7,098 nucleotides of DNA from an uncultured Sphingobacteriia bacterium. Lineage in GTDB: Bacteria > Bacteroidota > Bacteroidia > Chitinophagales > Chitinophagaceae. How positions within the stretch are numbered: position 1 is the first letter of the stretch; the number at the start of each line of letters is the position of its first letter. The notes beneath the pieces were generated by a model that made no database searches, was not told where the DNA came from, and was given only the letters and a program-made list of their open reading frames with translations. The position numbers and the translations under genes were made by a program. The stretch lies in the NCBI GenBank assembly GCA_945957225.1, contig CAMFKK010000124.1, forward strand, positions 1-7,098, written 5' to 3'. Shown piece after piece: positions 1-6,329 of the stretch.

Positions 1-1232
1 TCTTGGGCGGAACCAGCTTGTCTGGAATCAAATACACTGCTCCAAGTGATATTATCTCCTTGGGTTTAATTGGTGCAGGAAAGCAAGGGGGAATCCTTTC
101 CAACTTTTTTCTAAAGACAGAACAAATTAGATTCACTGCAATTAGTGAAGTATATCAAGCCAAGGCTAAAAAAACCTTGGATGGTATTAAAGCCAACTAT
201 GCCAAGAATACCCAATTAGGTGCTTACAATGATATACCTGTGTACAATGACTTTAGGGAATTATTGGCACTCAAATCGGTAGATGCCGTTGTGATTGCTT
301 TACCAGACCATTGGCATGCTGCTGCAGCTGTTAGAGCGGCACAAGCAGGAAAAGATATTTATTGTGAAAAACCATTGGCTTTAACGGTTAAAGAAGGTAG
401 GGCCATGGTCAATGCTACTAGAAAGCATAATAGGGTTTTTCAAACTGGGAGCATGCAGCGTTCTTGGAAGGAATTTAGACAAGCAGCTGAGTTGATTCGC
501 AATGGTTATATTGGTGAGATCAAACAAATTAAAGTAAATGTTGGGCCTCCTCCAACCCCCTATAATTTAGCTGCTGAACCCATCCCAGAGGGATTGGATT
601 GGACAAAATGGTTGGGACCAAATGCACCAGCAAATTTTAACTCAGAACTGGCACCACCAATTACCAAAGACGTATATCCCAACTGGCGCAACTATAAAGA
701 ATTTGGTGGTGGGATGGTCACGGATTGGGGGGCTCATATGTTTGATATTGTACAATGGGCACTAGATATGGATGCAAGCGGACCGGTTGAGGTAATTGCA
801 CCTGATGGCCAGGAACACCCATTCTTGACTTATAAATATGGTAATGGCATAGTTATGACCCATGAAAAATGGGCTTGGGGAAATGCCATTCATTTTATTG
901 GTTCTGAAGGAGAACTTAAAGTGGCTAGGGGAAAATTAGAAACTACCCCCGCTTCTCTCAAAGACAAAGTAATTGGAGAAACAGAAAAGCATGTGTACAA
1001 AAGTGAAGATCATTACAAAGACTTTTTAAATGCCATGCGCACCAGAACAAAGCCAATTTGTGATGTAGAAATTGGGCATCGCACTTCAAGCGTTTGCAAT
1101 ATTGGGAATATTGCCTACCAATTGAAGCGAAAATTGGAATGGAATCCTAAAAAAGAGCAGTTTAAAAATGATCCAGAAGCCAATGAGCTCTTGGGTAGGC
1201 CTATGTTGAATGAATGGGCCATTAAGTTGTAA
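1..1232 (+). CDS. Gfo/Idh/MocA family oxidoreductase, 5'-partial
   Basis: This is an NAD(P)-dependent oxidoreductase of the Gfo/Idh/MocA family, which usually acts on sugars, inositols or glycosides. In the frame starting at position 3, a Rossmann fold opens with a GxGxxG motif (G24-A-G-K-Q-G29). The family signatures PDHWHA (residues 101-106) and EKP (122-124) follow, and then a C-terminal substrate domain with DWGAHMFD (241-248), whose Asp and His lie in the usual active-site region. The TTG at position 3 is unlikely to be the true start: about 18 residues precede the Rossmann strand and resemble the end of an export signal. Members of this subgroup in Bacteroidota often carry a twin-arginine signal, so the N-terminus probably lies left of the window. 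That would make it a periplasmic enzyme, but the signal itself is not visible. The stop at 1230-1232 is followed by a terminator, which separates it from the downstream operon. The substrate cannot be read from the sequence. Confidence 0.93.
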   Translation, partial: LGGTSLSGIKYTAPSDIISLGLIGAGKQGGILSNFFLKTEQIRFTAISEVYQAKAKKTLDGIKANYAKNTQLGAYNDIPVYNDFRELLALKSVDAVVIALPDHWHAAAAVRAAQAGKDIYCEKPLALTVKEGRAMVNATRKHNRVFQTGSMQRSWKEFRQAAELIRNGYIGEIKQIKVNVGPPPTPYNLAAEPIPEGLDWTKWLGPNAPANFNSELAPPITKDVYPNWRNYKEFGGGMVTDWGAHMFDIVQWALDMDASGPVEVIAPDGQEHPFLTYKYGNGIVMTHEKWAWGNAIHFIGSEGELKVARGKLETTPASLKDKVIGETEKHVYKSEDHYKDFLNAMRTRTKPICDVEIGHRTSSVCNIGNIAYQLKRKLEWNPKKEQFKNDPEANELLGRPMLNEWAIKL

Positions 1233-1250
1233 TAACCCGTCTAAATTGAG

Positions 1251-1277
1251 GGCCACTCCAAGGGGTGGCCTTTTTTA
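1251..1277 (+). terminator. Rho-independent terminator of the Gfo/Idh/MocA gene
   Basis: A GC-rich hairpin lies 18 nt after the stop codon. The left arm GGCCACTCC (1251-1259) pairs with GGGGTGGCC (1262-1270), including one G-U pair, and the practical loop is CAAG because the two central bases cannot close a 2-nt loop. Six T residues follow at 1271-1276. This is a textbook intrinsic terminator and marks the end of the first transcription unit. Confidence 0.9.
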
Positions 1278-1510
1278 TTGGCTAGACAGTAAAATATTCC
1301 ATCATTATAGTCAAACCTTACATTTTAGTCCTAGCTAGTTTCCATTACTTTCGAACAATATTAGTCTATTGCTATTACAACGAATTGCTGGCCGCCCTGA
1401 AAGACATTCGCCCTAGCTGTTGATGGAGTTTTTTCCCAACAGTATCCCGATTTGTTCAAAACAAGGTTTCCATCTCGTTAGCATAGTGGTTTAACACTTA
1501 TCTGCTTTGT
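1278..1510. other. Non-coding gap before the CoA-transferase operon
   Basis: These 233 bases hold no open reading frame with a start codon on either strand that looks like a gene. The operon promoter is expected here, but I could not find a good match to the Bacteroidota pattern (TTTG near -33 and TAnnTTTG near -7). The nearest is TTTA at 1324-1327, followed 18 nt later by TACTTTCG at 1346-1353, with one mismatch in each box. Minor structures are an 8-bp palindrome CTAGCTAG (1331-1338) and a 6-bp inverted repeat CTGTTG/CAACAG (1417-1422 and 1437-1442) with a 14-nt spacer. The repeat is a possible operator or weak hairpin, but short enough to be chance. Confidence 0.5.
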
Positions 1511-1963
1511 ATGGAAAATACCATGTACTACGAGGATTTTGAACTGAACAGCCTACGTTATACCAATGGCAGAACCATTACAGAAACAGATATTGTGATT
1601 CATGCTGGACAATCTGGTGATTTTTTTCCCCACCATATGGATGAGGAGTGGTGTAAGACACAACCTTTTAAAAGAAGGATGGCACATGGAACCTTGGTCT
1701 TTACTGTTGCAGTTGGTTTAACGGCTGTTGCTATTAATCCGGTTTCAATGACATATGGGTATGAAAAAATTAGGTTTACCAAACCTGTTTTTATTGGGGA
1801 TACTATACGTGTAAAAGTGCAAATAAGTCAATTGAAAGATCATAAAAAGCCAGGCTTTGGTTTGGTATCAGAATTATTAGAAGTGACCAATCAATACCAA
1901 GAATTGGTGATGATTTGTGAACATATATTGCTGGTTCAAAAAAAACAAATAGCCAATGGCTAG
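1511..1963 (+). CDS. MaoC-like hot-dog hydratase/dehydratase
   Basis: This 150-residue single hot-dog protein has the usual length for the MaoC / (R)-specific enoyl-CoA hydratase family, whose members add or remove water on acyl-CoA thioesters in the cytoplasm. The hydratase-2 signature is GDFFPHH at residues 36-42. The catalytic Asp (D37) and His (H42) keep the canonical spacing of GDxNPxH, but the Asn is replaced by Phe39. The conserved RMAHG (56-60) and the strand KPVFIGDTI (around 91-99) follow. The start is uncertain. The ATG at 1511 gives MENTMYYEDFEL, while the ATG at 1523 (Met5) fits the usual family N-terminus and has an A-rich leader. Neither has a Shine-Dalgarno motif. It is the first gene of the operon, and its end overlaps the next gene by 8 nt. 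The neighbouring CoA-transferases support a CoA-thioester substrate, perhaps a hydroxy or dicarboxylic acid, which is an inference. Confidence 0.88.
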   Translation: MENTMYYEDFELNSLRYTNGRTITETDIVIHAGQSGDFFPHHMDEEWCKTQPFKRRMAHGTLVFTVAVGLTAVAINPVSMTYGYEKIRFTKPVFIGDTIRVKVQISQLKDHKKPGFGLVSELLEVTNQYQELVMICEHILLVQKKQIANG

Positions 1964-3122
1964 TGTTACACTCAAAGGGATTACTTGGGGGCATAGTAGG
2001 GGATTAACTCCCTTATTAGCCATGTCACAGCGATTTTCAGAATTAAATCCTGAATACAAGATTCAATGGGATATTCGGAGTCTTCAAGCATTTGCAGATT
2101 TTCCTATTGAGCAACTAACTGAACATTATGACTTACTGATCATTGATCATCCATGGGTAGGATGCGCTGCTGCCACTAATTGTGTATTGCCCCTTGATCA
2201 ATATTTGGATGCCGCGTATCTAGACAATCAATTGGAAAATAGTGTTGGTAATTCCCATTTGAGTTATCATTACCAGGGACACCAATGGGCATTGGCCATT
2301 GATGCAGCTACGCCAGCAGCAAGTTATAGACCTGACTTATTTGAAAAAGCAAAACAACAGGTTCCAAATAATTGGGATGCTTTATTGGAATTGGCAAAGG
2401 CAGGAAAAGTAGCTATACCAGCCATTCCCATTGATTGCTTAATGAATTTTTATAGTTTTTGCATTATTCATGGTAAATATCCCTTTGCCAATCAAACAGC
2501 GATAATAGATACCCAAATAGGAATAAAAGCTTTGGAAACAATGAAGGAATTGTATTCCTTAGTTGATCCCCAGTTTTTTCAATGCAATCCCATTGCAGTA
2601 GCAGAGTTAATGACAAGCACCAATGATTATTGGTACTGTCCCTTTGCTTATGGTTATACCAATTATGCAAGGGAGGGTTATGCAGCTCATAGCCTAAGGT
2701 ACACTGGAACAGTTAGTGTTTTAGGGCATCAACTTAGAACTACTATTGGAGGTACAGGATTGTCTGTTTCTGCATTTAGTAAAAATCAGGAAGCTGCATT
2801 GTCTTTTGCTCAGTTAGCTGTTTCAGAATCTTGGCAGTCTAGCATATATGTTCAGCATGGAGGACAACCAGGCCATCTGGCTGCATGGAAAAATGATTTG
2901 GCCAATAGACTTACCAATGATTTTTTTAAACAGGTATTACCCTTGATGGAAAGAGGATATACCAGACCTAGATACAATGGGTATCTGTATTTTCAAGATC
3001 ATGCTGGAGCGCCTGTACAATCCTATTTAATGGGAAAAGTCAGTGCCATGAATGCATTGGAACATATGAATCAACTTTACCAAACCAGTTTAACATTAGA
3101 CCATTCAATTGCGCTAGTATGA
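1956..3122 (+). CDS. Solute-binding-protein-fold protein without signal peptide, likely cytoplasmic
   Basis: This 388-residue protein resembles family 1 ABC-transporter substrate-binding proteins (sugar-binding type). The first lobe starts at once with VTLKGITWGHSRG (residues 4-16), then an amphipathic helix, WDIRSLQ (38-44) and YDLLIIDHPWVG (58-69). A Gly-rich turn IGGTGLSVS (264-272) and the C-terminal helical part with RPRYNGY come later. There is no hydrophobic N-terminal segment or lipobox Cys. An in-frame TAG at 1950-1952 sits 3 nt before the ATG, so an upstream signal sequence is impossible without a sequencing error. No permease or ATPase gene is adjacent. The gene overlaps the MaoC gene by 8 nt and the first CoA-transferase by 4 nt (ATGA). 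I recall similar signal-less proteins annotated as extracellular solute-binding proteins beside CoA-transferases in other phyla. The role is unknown; it could be a cytoplasmic ligand binder, a partner of the CoA enzymes, or a repurposed enzyme. Confidence 0.8.
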   Translation: MASVTLKGITWGHSRGLTPLLAMSQRFSELNPEYKIQWDIRSLQAFADFPIEQLTEHYDLLIIDHPWVGCAAATNCVLPLDQYLDAAYLDNQLENSVGNSHLSYHYQGHQWALAIDAATPAASYRPDLFEKAKQQVPNNWDALLELAKAGKVAIPAIPIDCLMNFYSFCIIHGKYPFANQTAIIDTQIGIKALETMKELYSLVDPQFFQCNPIAVAELMTSTNDYWYCPFAYGYTNYAREGYAAHSLRYTGTVSVLGHQLRTTIGGTGLSVSAFSKNQEAALSFAQLAVSESWQSSIYVQHGGQPGHLAAWKNDLANRLTNDFFKQVLPLMERGYTRPRYNGYLYFQDHAGAPVQSYLMGKVSAMNALEHMNQLYQTSLTLDHSIALV

Positions 3123-4264
3123 TGCAACTTCCTCTAAAAGGTTTATTGGTATTGGAGTTTAGCCAGTATCTCTCTGGTCCATCCGCAGGACTGAGATTGG
3201 CAGACTTAGGCGCAAGGGTGATTAAAATTGAACGTCCACAAACGGGAGATGCCTGTAGAAAACTCTCTATCAAAAACATGTGGGCCGATGATAACAATTC
3301 CTTGTTATTTCATACCATCAATAGAAATAAAGAAAGTTTTACTGCTAATTTGAAGGATCCACAGGATTTGAAATTGCTGTTAAAACTAATAGCCAAGGCC
3401 GATGTGTTGACCCATAATTTTAGACCAGGTATCATGGAGAAAACCGGGCTCGGCTATAGCGATGTCATCAAGGTTAATCCCAAACTGATTTATGCAGAAA
3501 TCTCAGGTTATGGAAAAAAAGGTCCTTGGAAAAATAAACCCGGACAAGACCTGCTTTTACAAGCCATGACAGGTTTGGCATTCACAACTGGAAATGCCAA
3601 GGACGCGCCAATGCCATTTGGTTTGTCTATTGCTGATTATATGGCTGGGGGGCAATTGGTGCAAGGAATCCTTGCTGCATTAATTCGAAGACAAAAAACG
3701 GGGAAAGGAGCTTTAATTGAAATTAGTTTGATGGAATCCTTGTTAGATTTTCAATTTGAATTATTAACTACTTATTATAGCACTGGTAAGGGTTTGAATA
3801 GAAGTCAAGTAAGTAATGGGAATCCTCTTTTAGGAGCACCTTATGGCATCTATCAAACAGCCACAGGGTATATTGCTATTGCCATGATGGATATTCAAGT
3901 TTTGGCATCTGTTATTGGTTCTAAGTTATTGGAACAATTTTCTCAGTCTGATACATTTATAAAAAGGGATGAAATAAAACAGATTCTTGGCAGCCATTTG
4001 TTGCAAGCTTCGTCCACCCATTGGTTGGCACTACTTCAACATCATGGATTATGGGCAATGGAAGTAAATGATTGGCAAGAAATGACACAAAAAGAAGCTT
4101 ACCAAGTTTTGCAAATGGAGCAAAGATTGCAGATCAATGGAAAATCTTTTACCACAACTAGGTGTCCTATTCGAATTGATGGGAAAAGAATTTTTTCTTC
4201 CAAACCCGCACCAGAACTAGGAGAACACCAACAACACATACAAAGAGATTTGATAAACCAATAA
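3119..4264 (+). CDS. Class III (CaiB/BaiF) CoA-transferase, first paralogue
   Basis: This 381-residue protein belongs to the family III CoA-transferases, which move CoA from a donor thioester such as succinyl-CoA to a carboxylic acid in the cytoplasm. Visible landmarks are the N-terminal Rossmann-like region FSQYLSGPSAGLRLADLGA (14-32), VIKIERP (34-40), INRNK (67-71), HNFRPG (99-104), EISGYG (127-132), GPW (135-137) and GQDLLLQA (142-149). D173 in the segment IADYMAG aligns with the catalytic Asp that forms the acyl-anhydride/glutamyl-type intermediate in formyl-CoA transferase. RCPIRIDG near residues 348-355 is the usual C-terminal motif. The start overlaps the preceding stop as ATGA; a second ATG follows directly, so Met1 or Met2 could be used. 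The gene ends one base before a close paralogue. The acid substrate cannot be inferred from sequence. A family III racemase is less likely, since the context and the Asp position favour transfer. Confidence 0.92.
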   Translation: MMQLPLKGLLVLEFSQYLSGPSAGLRLADLGARVIKIERPQTGDACRKLSIKNMWADDNNSLLFHTINRNKESFTANLKDPQDLKLLLKLIAKADVLTHNFRPGIMEKTGLGYSDVIKVNPKLIYAEISGYGKKGPWKNKPGQDLLLQAMTGLAFTTGNAKDAPMPFGLSIADYMAGGQLVQGILAALIRRQKTGKGALIEISLMESLLDFQFELLTTYYSTGKGLNRSQVSNGNPLLGAPYGIYQTATGYIAIAMMDIQVLASVIGSKLLEQFSQSDTFIKRDEIKQILGSHLLQASSTHWLALLQHHGLWAMEVNDWQEMTQKEAYQVLQMEQRLQINGKSFTTTRCPIRIDGKRIFSSKPAPELGEHQQHIQRDLINQ

Positions 4265-4265
4265 G

Positions 4266-5447
4266 ATGGTTAAATTATTAGAAGATATTATTATTGTTGA
4301 CCTGAGTCAGTTTTTATCTGGCCCATCTGCTGCTCTTCGTTTGGCAGATATGGGGGCACAGGTTATTAAAATTGAGCGACCAGATACTGGGGATATTTGT
4401 AGACATCTTTATGTTTCAGATGTGATAATTGAAGGGGAGTCAAGTATTTTTCATGCTATCAATAGAAATAAACAAAGTTATGCGGCAGATTTAAAAAAGG
4501 AAGCTGATTTGCAAAAAGTAAAACAGATTTTGCAAAAAGCAGATGTGCTTCTGCATAATTTCAGACCTGGTGTTATGGAAAGATTGGGTCTAGATTATGA
4601 TACGGTTAGTGCACTAAATCCTCAAATTGTTTATGCTGAAATTAGTGGATTTGGATCCGAAGGTCCCTGGAAGGATTTACCTGGTCAAGATCTTTTGTTG
4701 CAGGCGGCTTCTGGTCTAACATGGTTAAGCAATAGTCAGTCTGAAAACCCCACTCCCATGGGAGTAGCTGTTGTGGATATATTAGCGGGTACCCATATAG
4801 CCCAAGGTATTCTCTCCTGTTTGTATAGAAGATCAATTACCGGTCAAGGAGGTTTGGTACAAGTTAGTATGTTAGAAAGTATACTAGATTTCCAGTTTGA
4901 AGTGCTGTCTTGTTTTTATAATGATGGTGGAGCCCTGCCTGTACGTAGTGCGGTAAATGGAGGGCATGCTTATATTGCGGCTCCATATGGAATCTATGCC
5001 ACAAAAGACGGTTATTTGGCTTTGGCCATGGGCGATATTTTAATCCTTGGAATTTTGTTAAGTTGTCCCGAGTTGTTGATTTTTGAAAATAGTGCCGAAT
5101 GGTTTAGTAGGAGGGATGAAATCAAACAAATTTTAGCCAATCATTTGATTAGTAAATCAACAGTTGAATGGTTAGATATATTGGAACCAGCTGATATTTG
5201 GTGTGCCAAAGTATTGGATTATCAATTGCTCATGCAAGAAACTGGCTACCAAACATTGAATATGGAATTAGTTGTAAAAACATCCAAAGGGGTTGCTGTA
5301 ACTACTACCCGTTGTCCCATTAAAGTTGACGGAGAAATATTGGGTTCAGAAAAAGGCGCACCTTTATTGGGAGAACATAATGCTGAAATTGACCAACAAT
5401 TCAATATTATTGATACCAAGGAATTATATCCAATAGATAGTTTTTAA
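4266..5447 (+). CDS. Class III (CaiB/BaiF) CoA-transferase, second paralogue
   Basis: This 393-residue CoA-transferase is plainly related to the gene just upstream. The N-terminal block LSQFLSGPSAALRLADMGA (13-31), VIKIERPDTGDICR (33-46), INRNK (65-69), HNFRPGVME (97-105), EISGFG (125-130), GPW (133-135) and GQDLLLQA (140-147) match the first copy nearly residue for residue. The likely catalytic Asp is D171 in VVDILAG. The two copies also share LDFQFE after the active site and TTTRCPI near the C-terminus (346-352), which suggests an old tandem duplication within one subgroup. Both copies keep the Asp, so neither looks like a dead enzyme. The proteins could form a heteromer, as in the two-gene BbsEF and SmtAB CoA-transferases, or act on different acids. 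The start lies 1 nt after the previous stop, with no Shine-Dalgarno motif. The C-terminus is slightly longer than that of the first paralogue. Confidence 0.92.
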   Translation: MVKLLEDIIIVDLSQFLSGPSAALRLADMGAQVIKIERPDTGDICRHLYVSDVIIEGESSIFHAINRNKQSYAADLKKEADLQKVKQILQKADVLLHNFRPGVMERLGLDYDTVSALNPQIVYAEISGFGSEGPWKDLPGQDLLLQAASGLTWLSNSQSENPTPMGVAVVDILAGTHIAQGILSCLYRRSITGQGGLVQVSMLESILDFQFEVLSCFYNDGGALPVRSAVNGGHAYIAAPYGIYATKDGYLALAMGDILILGILLSCPELLIFENSAEWFSRRDEIKQILANHLISKSTVEWLDILEPADIWCAKVLDYQLLMQETGYQTLNMELVVKTSKGVAVTTTRCPIKVDGEILGSEKGAPLLGEHNAEIDQQFNIIDTKELYPIDSF

Positions 5448-5456
5448 GCCACTGCC

Positions 5457-6329
5457 ATGCCATTTGAATTAATAGATACACATGTTCATATATGGGATTT
5501 AGAAAAAGTTGATTATCCTTGGTTAAAAGATAATCAGACTATCTTAAATGCTAGTTATCATATTGACGCTTTAACACCTCAATTGAAGAAAGCGGGAATT
5601 GCAAAGGGTATACTAGTTCAAGCTTCCAATAATTTTGAAGATACCAATGCTATGTTAATGGTAGCTGAACAAACAGATTGGATTCAAGGCGTAGTTGGTT
5701 GGTTGCCTCTTATGGATTCAGAAAGAACAAGTCAAGCTTTACAACAATATCAACAGCATCCTTATTTTAAAGGCGTTAGACATTTGATACATGATGAACC
5801 AGACAGTAAATGGTTATTGCAACCAAGTGTTCTAGAAAGTTTGGCAGAATTGGCCAATCAAAACCTGCCTTATGACTTGGTGGGTATTCTCAATGAACAT
5901 ATTGATACTGCTTTAGGTGTTGCAGAAAAACTGCCTCATTTAAAAATGGTATTTGATCATTTAAATCAGCCCCCCATTCAGTCCGGAGAAAAATTTGGAA
6001 AATGGGGTGAGTTAATGGCCATCGCCGCAAGGCATCCAAATTTTTATGTAAAGATTTCGGGTTTGGGAACAACCTGTGGTAAAGTGGAATTTTCAAAAGA
6101 TAGTATCAAGCCTTATTTGGAATTTATAATAGATCATTTTGGCGTAGACCGTTGTTTTTGTGGAGGCGATTGGCCCGTTTCGCTTCTAGCTAATGATTAT
6201 GCCAATACTTGGAAAATTTATCAATCAGCCATACTTGAATTGGTAGGAGAAAAAGACGCAACAAAAATCTTTGCTACTAATGCCATTGCTTTTTATCATT
6301 TGACACCCACCCAAGTATCATGCAATTAG
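5457..6329 (+). CDS. Amidohydrolase_2 / COG3618 TIM-barrel lactonase (L-fuconolactonase-like)
   Basis: This 290-residue metal-dependent TIM-barrel hydrolase belongs to the COG3618 group, which includes L-fuconolactonase, L-rhamnono-lactonase and 2-pyrone-4,6-dicarboxylate lactonase. The sequence opens with the metal-site motif DTHVHIWD (residues 7-14, His9 and His11) and YPWL (20-23). It continues with GVRHLIHDEPD (His109 and His112), FDHLNQPPI (Asp167, His168), KISGL and the C-terminal GGDWPVS, whose Asp238 is the expected catalytic or metal-binding residue. Length is typical. Residues around GVRH and DHLNQPP favour the sugar lactonase branch over amidases. The start at 5457 places DTHVH near the N-terminus as usual. 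It lies 9 nt after the second CoA-transferase and its end overlaps the RhaT gene by 10 nt. Opening of an aldono- or deoxyaldonolactone in the cytoplasm is the best guess; the exact lactone is not determined. Confidence 0.87.
   Translation: MPFELIDTHVHIWDLEKVDYPWLKDNQTILNASYHIDALTPQLKKAGIAKGILVQASNNFEDTNAMLMVAEQTDWIQGVVGWLPLMDSERTSQALQQYQQHPYFKGVRHLIHDEPDSKWLLQPSVLESLAELANQNLPYDLVGILNEHIDTALGVAEKLPHLKMVFDHLNQPPIQSGEKFGKWGELMAIAARHPNFYVKISGLGTTCGKVEFSKDSIKPYLEFIIDHFGVDRCFCGGDWPVSLLANDYANTWKIYQSAILELVGEKDATKIFATNAIAFYHLTPTQVSCN

Noticed and set aside
1286..1423. Plus-strand open frame ending at the TGA at 1421-1423 whose last residues read like a peptide (YYNELLAALKDIRPSC)
   Set aside because: It has no ATG, GTG or TTG start that gives a plausible length, begins after a TAG at 1283-1285, and its upstream part does not look like protein. 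It could be a decayed gene end, but there is no support for that.
1452..1464. Small hairpin TTGTT-CAA-AACAA
   Set aside because: Only five weak A/T-rich pairs with a 3-nt loop and no T tract, so chance is the simpler explanation.
1446..1510. Possible promoter using TTTG at 1451-1454 as the -33 box, or CTGCTTTG at 1502-1509 as the -7 box
   Set aside because: No TAnnTTTG lies at the right distance from 1451, and the 1502-1509 box has two mismatches and no matching upstream TTTG. The evidence is too weak to annotate.
1600..2059. Minus-strand frames of about 60 codons across the MaoC and SBP-like genes
   Set aside because: They lie opposite well-supported coding sequence, have no recognisable domains and have low-quality compositions typical of antisense shadows.
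2464..3297. Minus-strand frames at 2464-2670 and 3040-3297
   Set aside because: Both are antisense to strong plus-strand genes; the second spans the SBP/CoA-transferase junction and shows no family motif.
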